Shown here: positions 35,001 to 48,116 of the stretch, piece by piece
Layout: each line of letters starts with the position of its first letter
How positions within the stretch are numbered: the stretch's first letter is position 1
Source: Pachyseris speciosa
Lineage: Eukaryota > Cnidaria > Anthozoa > Scleractinia > Pachyseridae
Length of the DNA stretch: 64,000 nucleotides
Assembly: GCA_016490735.1 (NCBI GenBank)
Contig: JAEMWC010000022.1
Location: forward strand, 2,285,001-2,349,000
Direction: 5' to 3'
The notes under the pieces: generated by a model
What the model was told of the DNA's origin: nothing
Database searches by the model: none
What the model saw: only the letters and a program-made list of their open reading frames with translations
Position numbers and translations under genes: made by a program

Positions 35001-38000
35001 CTATTTTAAAAATAAATTTATATAGCTAACTGTGATAAGAAACAAGTTAATGTCACCATCATTTGCTGCATTTTCTTATCAACCTTAAGTGTTGTGTAAG
35101 TTCGTTTTTTTTCTCCTACAGGGCGATGTTTCTGAAACTGTGAGCACATTTTTTGAGAGCAGCATTGTGTTAAAGCCTCTGAAAAAAAGTCTAATATCTC
35201 TTCAAGAAGTAAGTAAACTTTTCCAATGAAGAGAGTTACATGAATGTTATAAATGCCACTCAAATATTATTGTTTTAATTAGCATTTTGGCCAGTATTAA
35301 TAAGCTCTTTAAGCCCCAATATGAACATACATTTTCTCCTCACTTTGGTAACTTACTATTGAGTTGACTTGAGTTGATTTTTATTAATTTGCTATTAGTT
35401 AAATACAGAATTACCTGACTTGCAGGTAGCATAGCTAATCTAGGCGGACCAGGAGATAAGGAAAGATGAAAGACTGCTTAAAGGAATATGTTGATAAGAA
35501 AATAAAGTTGAAATTAAAACGAGAACAACGTTGAGAAAATAAAAAAAAAGAGAGAATAAAAAATCTGAATAAAGAGCTGATTAAAGTAACAAACGAAGAT
35601 GAAGAGACGTGCTACCATCTTGTGGCATTATTGTGTTACCATCCACAGGCATTGAAACAGCACATAGATAACTGTATTTGTTTACCTTGCATATGACTTC
35701 TTCTAGACCATAATACGAGTCATCAGACTGTAAAATTTCAAATATAAGAATGCACAAATTCTCTTTTTAAATTTATCTTTAGGCAAATTATGAATATTAG
35801 TTGTTATCGCATTCCACAATTTCGCACCAATTCTCGAGAATGTATATTTTTGAATCTCTCAAGTAGATTTGATTTTTTTATATAAAAATTATGGGACGTT
35901 GAGGATCTAGTATTGTATTTATGAACATGAGAAGTGGGAAGAAACAAGTCTTGAATGTTTTGGGGTAAAAGATGATTACTAAATATATTGTGCATAGTTT
36001 CCAAAAGTAGTTGATAGTAAAGAAAGTTCAGTAGTAAAATCTTTGCATCGAGAAACAACGGAATTGCATGATCTAGAAAGTTAGCAAAGTAAATAAACCT
36101 AAGGGCACGCTTCTACTTTAAGGAGAATGCTGCCATTTCTTTGTGGTTTAAACTTGGTAATGATATCTGCTTGTGCCAGGTTGACACATTTCTAGATAAC
36201 CTGAAGAATTTCACTAGAGAAGAAGATCAGCAAAGAGAACTGACAAGAATGACAAGAAGGTAATGAAATCTCTAATAAAAGAATGTAAACTGACCTTGCA
36301 GTTTAATTTCATTGTTTGAAATTTTATATTAACTACATAAAATTATTGTACATAAAATTTATTCAGCATTTGAAGATTCACGGCAGAAACACTAGACGCA
36401 GTGGAGAGTTAGACCTTCCAATTTGTAGATTAAAAACAGGGCAACGATCATTTGCTTTTCGGGGTGCAAAGTTGTATAACAACCTCCCAAACGAGATTAA
36501 GCAAACTTCTGATGTAAAAAAGTTTAAGACTAAAGTCTGTAATTGTTTGTTAAATTTGTAATTTCTAGTTTTTAGCATATTAGGATATATTTATGTAATT
36601 AGTTGTCAGTATTGACGGCGGAAGAGCCCTAGACAGGGAGCTGTTCAAATAAAGTATGTATGTATGTAGTATGTATTGTGTTGTGTCACCAATTTATGAT
36701 AATTATTTGTGCTATAAAATGAAATAAATTGTAGAAATGCAATAATTCATGAACATTACACTTAGTTGTACAATGTAGGCGTACTATACAATAGTGGTTT
36801 TTATTAATAGTTATTGTACAATGTTTTGTATAATTTTGATAGGTGCACTGCAAATGATCTCAAGTTTATCATTCGGCTAATCAAACATGACCTGCGAATG
36901 AACACAGGAGCCAAGCATGTGTGAGTCGATGTTCTTGTCTTGATGTTGTTTTTACTTGTGTTGAATAGGAATTAAGATTGCTCTCTTTATGATCATAGCT
37001 ATTTCTATTTGGAGTTAACAGCACTTGACACTTTTATCATAATTAATTTCAGTTTGGATGCACTTGATCCTGATGCATATGAGGCATTTCAAGCATCCAA
37101 TAACCTCGGTGATGTTGTTCAGAGATGCCTGCAAAAGAAGAAAACCAAAGCTGGTGTTTTACCTGGAATGAGTAAAAAGCTGAGCATCAGGGCCTCTTTG
37201 ATGACCCCGGTGAAACCAATGTTGGTGGGTATTGGCACATGTTTGGCAACCATTGCCAGGCATAACAAGAGGGTGTTTTCATTGATGTGACTGCTGGCCA
37301 TATTGATTTACTGACTAGAAACAAAACATAGTATTTGCATAAAAATATAGTTCAATTCCCAGAGGTTTAGTTTGGGACACCAACATGGCTGCTGTTTCTT
37401 TGTTCAGGGACACCAATATGGCCACCATTGTCATGTGAAAACACTCTGTATTGCCGTATTTATTCACTTTTAAGGCGCACCATTTTTTATGAGAAAATGT
37501 GCTTGTTCAATCAAAATCTGCTCTAAACTCGGGGTGCATCTTATAACCGAGTATTTTCGTGCAACAAAATATTATAACTTTTCCAAATTTCCTTAATAAT
37601 TAATGCTAAACTGAAATGAGTATGTAAATAAATACCAGTAAATGAATAAACAAAAGACAAACAAAGTTCGTCGATCATTGACATTATCTGATTTGTTGGT
37701 TCTAAAAAGAACCGGAGTGGCTCTGAAAAGTACCATTTGGTTGAAAGCTCGGCTGAGCTCAGCTACTCGTCGTCCTCACCTTTGCTGTCTGTCTCGAACT
37801 CGTTGTCAGTCGGCTCTTCCACGTCTTCTGCTTCTTCTTCCCCATTGTCCCAAACCACATCATCTTCAGTTCCATCATTGTTGATGCCACAGGACTTGAA
37901 CAATCTCATTATCAAATCAACTGGGTTCTCTCTCCATGCTCGATCGATCCACCACAACCGATTCACCGCCGAGGTGAAGCAAAGCGAAAGTGCTTCAAAG

Positions 38001-41000
38001 GAAATTTAACGAACTATAATGCTAAGAAAAACAACTCCGATAAGTGCTGCTATGGCAAACAAGTTCGTGAACCAAAGCCAAGGTGATTTCAGCAAAGAGC
38101 AAACATGCTAAAATGCACATGCTTGAAATGATTGACGTCAGAAACAATTGAACAAATTCCTAACCTCGCTCCCACAAAATGAAGCAAACTTGACTACAAA
38201 TCTTTCAAAAAAATTCTCATGGCCGCTATTAAATACTCCGAAAATGATAAAGGAAAAATAACAAACCTTCGTCCATCCAAGGCCTTCTTGTGTACAGGAA
38301 CCTGCATTTTCCTCAAGGCACGTTTGGCAGTCATCTTTAACTTGCAGGAGAACAAGACATGATGTTGGTTTCTCCATTTACGGACCATCGATTCTGATAT
38401 CCCATATTTGCAAGCAATTTCACGATTGTTGTTCACGGCTTCCACTTCTGCTACAATCTTCAACTTGAAGTTTAGATCATAGGAATACAGTACGCTGAAT
38501 GAATGCTCGAAGATAAAAGTGTGACTTTTATGCTATTGTCCATGTTTGACTTTTTTGCTATTGTTTGTAATGTGTGACTTCTTTGCTTTTGTTTTGAGAA
38601 TGACAGCACCATAATTAATAACTTTTGGAAGCAAATTGTTGTAAGTACAGCGAACATGGTCAACAAAATTTCCCATAATTCTGGGTGCGCCTTATAACAG
38701 GGTATTTAGGTGAAATTTTCATTTTACTTGTCACAATCACCTTCGAAAGTTTAGGGTACGTCTTATAACTAAGTGCACCTTATAAGTGAATAAATAATTG
38801 AAGGGCTCGGGGCAAGAACGTCCTCCCGGTTTTTGGTCGATTTTCGATGTGCTCAATAGAAACTGAGATTTAGCATGTGGACTTCATTCCAGTTAGAAAA
38901 CATTGCTCTGTATTTGTTTTGGTTGATTTCCTCTTCGTTTTCGAGAAATAACGTATGCAAAAAACCCAAGTCAGCTCATTCCCTTGCGTATTAATATTCA
39001 TGCGCGAATTGAATTACCTTTAGGGCACGTGAAATGAATGATGCTTGGAAAGCATTGTTTGATAGTGTGACGTAGACTATACATTTGGCGGTTAAAACAT
39101 CGATTTAAGTTTCATTGATAGGAAACTTACGTGGCCGAGCGAATATTCATTTCCAGTCCTCGCGAGAACTTTTCAAGGAGACAGCGCCCTCTGTGGTCGC
39201 ATTGGATTGTGGGCATAAAAACATCCTTTCGAGCGCGCGCAACACGTCTTCAAACATCCCATATTTTTCGCCTAAGTCAAAAAACAACTCTTATTTCTGA
39301 ATTTCTAGCACGGCAACCTTTGGCAAATGGGCCAAGACTCTCAACTGCGGGCCGCTTTTAAGACGAGAGTTGCTTTCAGACTGTCCCGCCTGGCTCAGTA
39401 CTCTGTACTGCGAAATGCCGATTTGTTCCAGCATTTGGCACGCACAGAGAAACACCACTGGCTTCTTTCAGAAGTGTCTGAATTGCCGATCGACAGACTT
39501 AAATGACGTCCGTTCGACCACCAGGCTGGCGAGTTTCGATTAAATTTAGCTAGCAATCGACACCTCACAGCCACGTAAGTTTCCTATCAATGAAACTTAA
39601 ATCGATGTTTTAACCGCCAAATGTATAGTCTACGTCACACTATCAAACAATGCTTTCCAAGCGTCATTCATTTCACGGGCCCTAAAGGTAATTCAATTCG
39701 CGCATGAATATTAATACGCAAGAGAATGAGCTGACTTGGGTTTTTTGCATACGTTATTTCTCGAAAACGAAGAGGAAATCAACCAAAACAAATACAGAGC
39801 AATGTTTTCTAACTGGAATGAAGTCCACATGCTAAATCTCAGTTTCTATTGAGCACATCGAAAATCGACCAAAAACCGGGAGGACGTTCTTGCCCCGAGC
39901 CCTTCAATTATGGTACAGTGTATGTGATGTGGTTTTACGATGGACATGTACTGGGGGACATGCGAAAAGGTGAACTTCTGTTAAATGTATTGGCTCGAAT
40001 TAAAACAGTGTTGTTTAGTATTAGCTCCTGAGAAACCAAGGCGGGTATGTTTTGGTTCCTCAGGTGATAAAATATCTAATACATATTAGATTAGAAAAAA
40101 AGTAGCAGGCATAATGTACATGTTTCAATGTTTGTTTTAGGCAGAAGCTTGCAAAAGCTTTTCGCATGCAGTGAAAAAATGTCCCCATGGTATGTTTGCA
40201 GAAATTAAATATGATGGCGAGAGAGTCCAGGTAAGTGTTGCAACTTAATTAGCGTGTCTCTTCTTTTGCTATTTGACACTTTAATTATCTTTTTTCCTTC
40301 TACGTTAGATTAGTCCAAATTTTCACTCAGCTTTGGTTTGATCTTGAAGGTCCACAAGAGTGGCAGTGACTTTCAGTTTTTTAGCCGCAGCCTCAAACCT
40401 GTTCTTGCACATAAGGTGAACATTGCACAATTTACTGTGAATACAATCTGATAATTTAATTTTACCATTACATCTAGCATTATCCTGTAATGATTGAAAC
40501 CATGTTTACAGAGCAGGGACATGAAGCACTATGCTCCTGTTTATGAAACATGGAAAATAAAGCAGTGTTGGCTTTCCTCATTTCAAGTGTGAGTTTATCT
40601 TTGTTATGCTCATTGCCAACATACACTTTCCATTAATTTTTAAAGCCCACATTGAGCAGCATCCCAACTGGGTTTAGTGGGGAGTAGTTTAACACATAGT
40701 ACCAGTATTTGTTGCATGGTTCAGAAAATATCGTGGGTTGCAGGGCTCTGGGAAGTGGCCTACCTTCTTCTGTGTGACTCCTTTGTAACTGTGAGCCTGT
40801 TTTTAATTTACCTGAGTTAGGTTGCTCCTGTTAAGGATCATCTTTCCAAGGCCTGTCCTCATGGCAACAATCTAATATTGGACAGTGAGGTAATAAGATA
40901 CAATACGGATGTCAATAATTGGCATTATTGTCAGAACAATAATTTATTCGTGATGATACTGTATGGAAGGAACTGGTGTGGAACTGTAAAATACTGCCCT

Positions 41001-44000
41001 CTAACAGGGGAAGGAAGAAGGAAGGGAGGGAGGGAGTAAAAGGTAGAGGGGAGGTGGCAGAGAGGATAGGGAGGCAGGAATGGTGAGGGAGGGGAGGGTA
41101 GGGCCTGAGGGAAGTAGAGAAGGAGGCAAAGGGGAAATATTAGGAAAAAGGAGGGGTACTGAAGGATTGGGTTACATTTCAACCATTTGGGCTTATTGAT
41201 CTTTGCTGTTTAAATTAACAAATGGTAAATGGATCGGCGTGCACTATTGAGTTATGGTGCACGCGGGGGGTTGCTACGCACGAGAGAAGCGTAAGAGTCG
41301 CTCGAGGCGTAGCCGAGAGCGACTCTAGCTTCTTGAGTGCTTAGCATACCTCCCAAGTGCATCCATAACTCAATAGTGCACGCCGATCCGTTTACCATTT
41401 GTTTTATAACATAGACTTTAACATAACATAAGCATCGTAGAAAAAGCAAAGTCCCATTTTATTGCACTAACTAACATGACCAAGAAAAACAGGCGCGTGA
41501 AACTTCAGTCGCAGAAATTGCAATGGCTTAATACTTCGGTAGACACTATGACGATTGAAACGATACAAATTTCATAAAATTTCGCCCCAAAAAAGCGAAA
41601 TTTTAGTTTATAAACAGCGCACACGTCAACAGCATTCACCCATGGGCAAATAGTAAATGGATAATTTACCAATCAGAGCGCGCGCTTTTCTTCAGTTATG
41701 TTATAACACTTTTTTGTTCTTCTTATCTTCACGTCCATCTAGAACACTCTTCTCTAGTACCATGTTTAAACTTTGTTAAGTAATTATGGTGAACTTTACA
41801 GCTGTTTTCTTTTATCTTTTAGGTCTTACTTGTGGACACCAAGACTGGTAAACCCCTTCCTTTTGGAACCCTGGGCATCCATAAGGTATATCTCTGTCCT
41901 TACAGCCATCATTAAATCTGCTTGCTTCAGTTTGCTAAAGCACTGTACCATAATTTCTATCTTTTGTAGAAATCTGCATTTAAGGATGCCAGCGTGTGTT
42001 TGTTCATCTTTGATTGCCTGCAGTTTAATGATGAAAACCTCATGAAAAAGTAGGTTGTGGGCAAAACATTAACAATTATTATTTTACGCACACTACTAAC
42101 TAAACAATAATAATGATTCCTTCAAAAATATTGCCTTAGTTTCTGTTTTTTGCAGTTGTAGGACTTGAATGTAAGCTAACCTGTAAGCTAACCTAACCTG
42201 TTTCACGTTGCACTGACAGCATTTAATATGCCTTTACACTGTATTTAATTGTATTAATATGTAGCTTTACTTGTATTTTAATTTTATTAGTAGTAATGTA
42301 CTGTACACAACCCCACAAGCTTTCAGCTTTTATATACATTGCGTATAAATAAAGGCAACCTACCTACCTAGAATGCTTCGAATGCATGTTAAAGTTGCAC
42401 CTTTCTTTTTCAGGAGTATGAAGGAAAGGCGACAAATCTTGGAGAAAAATGTCACTGTCATCCCAAACAAAATAATGTTATCAGAAACAAATTTCCTAAA
42501 GGTGCATTAATTTATGGCTTAAATTTCTGAAAGACTGATGTGCACATTATTATTTACCGCCGACCAGTTAGCTCAGTGGTAGAGGACCAGACTAGCGTGC
42601 AGGAGGTCGCAGGTTCAAACCCTGGCCGGACCAACACTCAGGGTCTTTAAATAATTGAGGAGAAAGTGCTGCCTTTGTAGTAACATCTGCAAATGGTTAG
42701 ACTTTCTAGTCTTCTTGGATAAGGACGATAAGCCATAGGCCCTGTCTCACAACTCTTCATAAGTGATTCTGTGGGACGTAAAAGAACCCACACATTTTTT
42801 GAAAAGAGTAGGGGATGTAGTTCCCGGTGTGGTGGTGTATCTCTCATCTGATGGTTAAATGCTCGGAGATATTAGTAGCACAAGCTACTCTAAAAATCCA
42901 AGGGTAAATAAAGTGATGTATGTATGTATGTGTATGTTTTCTCTTGGAATTGCACTCATCTCACTTGTCCTGTTTGTGTGGTGTGCAACATTATACATAT
43001 GCTAACAGTCATTGTTTTAATTAACAGACAGAAAAGGAACTGTCCAAGTTGATGGAAAGAGCCATGAGTGAAGGTCTTGAGGGACTTGTACTCAAGGATG
43101 TTAATGTAAATATGTAGATATCGTACATGTATTTGATTATTTATTACAGTATTGTATAGGCTGTAAGTATTCTGGCTCTGAATTGTTCTCCAATTCACAG
43201 AGGAAAGGAGCAGAACAGTGATAATTTTAAGAAAAAAGACAACACTTTGGATTTTGAAATAAGACATGTTTCAATCATGCTACGATCATTTCCAGTTGTG
43301 GGTAAAATTACAGCAGATTTGAAGTTATAATAGAGTTGTATAGCAATAAAATTACGACAAGTATTTGAAAAGTGAAAAGAAATGATAATTAGCAAAGGAA
43401 AACAAAAGAGGGTGACAAAGGTAGCAAAAATAGCCGATTGCACAAGGGATGAGTTATAATGAAAGGGTTAGTGAACATGACAGTGCTGTTTGTTTAAGAT
43501 GGTCTTCTCCCAATGTATGTCCATGCAAGGATTCCTTGATCCTTCAGATGATGATGAAGTTGACGGTGGCAGTGATGGCGACAGTGACGGTGACAATGAC
43601 AATGAAGATGATAGTGGTAGTGATGTTGGTGGCTGGTTGGGTAATATGGTACTTGTGGTGATGGCAATGATGATGATGTTAGCATTGAGCATTGAACTGA
43701 TCTAGAAGGTGGTTGTAGTGGGGTAGAGCATTTGTATGACATGACAACACAACCTCATTCCCAGGGTCTCTCTTTAGAGGCACTGGGAACAAGCCTCTTT
43801 ACATTTATATTGCAGGGTATATATGGACCAGGAAAAAGACATTGGCTTAAAGTAAGTTATTATCATAGTTTGGTAAGTAATGACTGATGAAATCTGATTT
43901 GGCAATTGACAAGGCAATCATTTTCTTTTCTAAGATGAAAAAAGATTATCTTGAAGAAGGTGCCATGGCAGATACTGCTGACCTGGTGGTACTAGGGGCC

Positions 44001-47000
44001 TACTATGGGACTGGAAATAAAGGTAAAGACTTTTGTAACTAGGAGAGTTTTTTTTCCTTTTTTGTAATTGATTTATCTCCACAAGTTTACAGTAGATTTA
44101 AAGGGGAGTGTGGTGAAATTTGGTGCTGTAGTGGTTAGTTATCTCAAACTAACTTGCATAAATCTTCAGAAATTAAAATTCACAAATACCATAGATTTTC
44201 ACTTAATATACTTCACATTTGTGTTATTGTCTGCAGGGGGTTTGATGTCAATCTTCCTGATGGGAGTCTGGGATCCAGCTATAAAGCAGTGGTGTACTGT
44301 GGCTAAGTGCGGCAATGGACATGATGATAAAACCATTGAACAGCTCAATAAACAGCTGAAAATGAAGAAAATCAGCAAGGTTTGTAAAATCAGAGGCTAA
44401 TCTTTGATATTTCTAGGTCTCAGTCACATGTGCCGACTCCAGAAGGATTCCAAATTTCAGCTCTGTCTTGAAACTGTGAAACTCAAGAATGATAAAACAC
44501 TAAAACAAAATGTTCTTGACAAAACTGTATCACAAAAACTATCTTATAAAACAATGAAAACCTTGTCAGGTTCTTACACCTCGGCAATCCCCAAGTTTTT
44601 GTCAGGATTGAACTGCTTCTTCCTGGGTATCACTTGGCTCCCAAAATGAAAAGATCTTTCTCAGTTATTTCAACCACTAAACAATGACAACAGCAACATT
44701 TTTATTCCAAATTGCTACACTACAGAATACACAGTATCATGAATTGATGGAGAGACAAAAAGCAGGTTGCTTTCTTAATGACTCGATTTACTGAACGCAA
44801 ACTTTGGTTAACCAAAGTGAACACTATCTTTGTGTTTTGATGCAGGACCCTTCCAAAGTCCCATCCTGGCTGAATGTTCATCGCAGTTTAGTTCCTGACT
44901 TTGTTATTGAAGATCCAAAGGTATGTTTTCAGATTTGTCTTGGCTACTCTTGCTACCAAGAGTGCCATGTGGTTTGCTTAGTCGACAGAGCAGCATAATG
45001 TTGAGTGGAAGGTCGCTGGTTCAAACCCCTGAGTGGACCAATAACCAGGGTCTTGAAATAACTGCATGTTGAACAGTAACGTGTGTAAACCATGCTCCTG
45101 TCCTACTTTGGACTATTTCACTTGTTAAGGTGATTCCTCACATTTGCATCGCACATCCTTACTGTGCGTAATTTATGGCGTCATTTAGCACGTGCTCGTG
45201 CACGCGCACATTGAAAACATGGCAGATTTGCCTTGAAATTGAACTGTTAGTTGAAAATTGGCTATACCTCACCAACGAGCACAGGCACCCCACCCTTTTT
45301 ACCAGTCATTGTAATCAACTAATCACAAGCTTTGTGTGAGAGAAGACTGATCTGATTTCTATTGCTGAAAATTGAATAAATAAGAAAAATAACAGATAAA
45401 CTGTAAGTTTTCTATTTGCAGTTTAGTAACCATGTCAAGAAATTTGGTTCAAATTTTTAATCAAGGATTCAGCTTTCTGTCTAAATCAAGCTTAAAATGC
45501 TTATTTTTTTTCCAGAGTAATGTATGGACTGTAGTTTAATGCGTGTACAAAGAGATTACGATAACTTAAATTGCATTCTTACAATAAGCATCAAATAATG
45601 GCAAAATGGGGCATTTTCAATGCCTCACAGCTCCTAAATTAACATGGGCACCCCCCTTTTTCAAAATTGAAGTTCTCATATGATAAATATTCAGTGGACA
45701 AAGTTTGAACAAAAATCTATTGTCACTTTTATTTCAGGGGAATTACCTTAAAGAGCTTGCACCTTTCATTATCTTTAGACTAAGTGATGTGAACTTATAA
45801 AATATAAACATTTTGAAGTGGGTTCCAGGAGCTTTAATCTGAGGCCATAGTTTGCCGGGGTATGACGTTTTTGCTGCTGTTTATTTTGTTCTCCTTATCA
45901 ACTTTGCACTTCCAGAAAGCACCTGTGTGGGAGATAACCGGAGCAGAATTCAGTAAATCAACAACACACACAGCTGATGGGATATCGATCCGATTTCCAC
46001 GGGTGACACGGATTAGAGATGACAAGGATTGGAAAACTGCCAATGATCTGCCTCATCTGAAGGTAAGTAATACCTGATTGGTTGCGACATTGAGGTGACA
46101 AAATCCTTACATCTCAACATGTCTGACACTATGTCCTGTAAATTGTGTTACTTGTGACACTTCAGGTGAAAACATTTGAGATTTCATATCCCATAAAAGC
46201 CAGTACAATTTTACACTTTGATTTGTGGTTCATGTTCTGAAAAATAAAACATTTGTGTTCCGTAAAGGTGTCCCACATAGCAGGTGCTGGAGTAATATTT
46301 TTTACTGATTTTGTATGTCATTCCCGATTTAAGATAAGATTTGGTGGTGTGTGAGTCAGAATTGCCTAAACATGGAACAAGAGACTCATGAGAAAGCCCT
46401 GCTGCACAAGTTACTTAAAGGTGCTATCACACAGGGCTATTTTTCTGCAACTTGCAGCGCAACGATGACAACAGGTTGATGAACTGTTCTCGCAATGGAA
46501 TTCCCATTTTGGAAGTTGCAGGAAAACTTTCTTGTGAGACAACATGGTAAACTTTTTGCTGTCCTTGGTAATATTTTGGAAGGGTTTAGGGATAACGTTT
46601 GAAATTCTTTTACTGTGAAGCATACAGTTCTTAAGACTCAAGCAGTGTTTGGTTGTCTTACTATTTTCTCTAACTTTCTTGTTATGATGTTTTCATGAAC
46701 AGGTTTTGTTCAAGAACTCAAGAGCATCAAATGGTGAGCATTATTGTTGATATCATATTTTACATTTAAAGTGCATGTACACTTTGAGTGAGGAATGCGA
46801 CAAAAAAGTGGATCCATCTTGAAGTGAAGGAATGTTTGAGGCAGTTGGATGTCATGTTCATGTATTTGTTCAATAAAAACAGGTTTCTTTTTCGTGAATT
46901 GATTTGTTGTGATCATTAATTTTGTTTGATGCTGTAGATGGAGCAGATATTCAAAGCAAAGATGATGATGACAACAATGAAGGAAATAATGATAATGATG

Positions 47001-47152
47001 AGATTGATGATGATGACAACAGTGATGGTGAATGTCAACCTAAGGATGTGGAAATAAAAAACAAAGAAGCTGAGGAATCCACGAAACTAAAAACTGAAAT
47101 GAGGAAAAGGAAGGCTCCACACAGCGATGGGGAAGGATCTCCCAGTAAAAAG

Positions 47153-47184
<32 letters not shown>

Positions 47185-48085
47185 GTGTCAATAACAAAAT
47201 GCTCAAATTTGATTGGTTCTTAACAGCCTTTATTTGTAGCTTAATTGGCTACTTCAGGTTCAGACTGTCCAATTTGAGCTGTCCGATTACAAACACTTGT
47301 AATTTGAGCTGTCTGATTACAAACACTTGTAATCGGACAGGCCAAATCGGACGATTACAGTAAAAACCCGCAACTAAGAACCTGAAATTAAGAACCTGTT
47401 AGTCTAAAATTTGGATTTTATACCCCTATAATCAAGGACCTATTTAGCCTAAAAATTGAAAACAGGTTCTTAGTTTCTAAAATCATATTTAGTACATTAC
47501 AGCTGCAGTGCAAGAATCCTATTTGAAGAAAAAAGCAGATTCTCATCACTGTAAAAATGAGTTTTTTTAATTGAAAATAGCAAATAGGCCAATAACCATC
47601 TTGTTTTGCAGCTGAGTTTTATTTGCTTTTCTCCAGAATTAAGAACCTATTTTAAGAACCTAAGTAGCCTAAAATTGTGTTAACTACCATTTATATAAGA
47701 ACCTGTTTAGGCTACTTCCCAAAAATGTAGGTTCTTATTTGTGGGTTTTTACTGTACCTTATTTGGGTATGTTGAGCAGTAGCTGCCATGTCATATCAGT
47801 TGTCAATCTTTGCACTTTGTAATATAGCAGCCATTTCCGGTGTCGGAAAATCTGCATTAGAACCATTGGTTATTTTGTACAATAGTTTTGCAATTAGTTG
47901 ACCTCTAAAGTTTCTCTCATTTTGTTATTGACACAATTAATTGGTAATCGGACTTCATGTTGTATAATTCAGGGGTAATCGTGCTCGTAATTTTAAATCA
48001 GCCTTGCGCTAAGCGCTCGGCCAATTTGAAATCACTCACCCGACTACTCCCTGAATTGTACTCCACTCAGTCCTATTACCATTAC

Positions 48086-48116
<31 letters not shown>

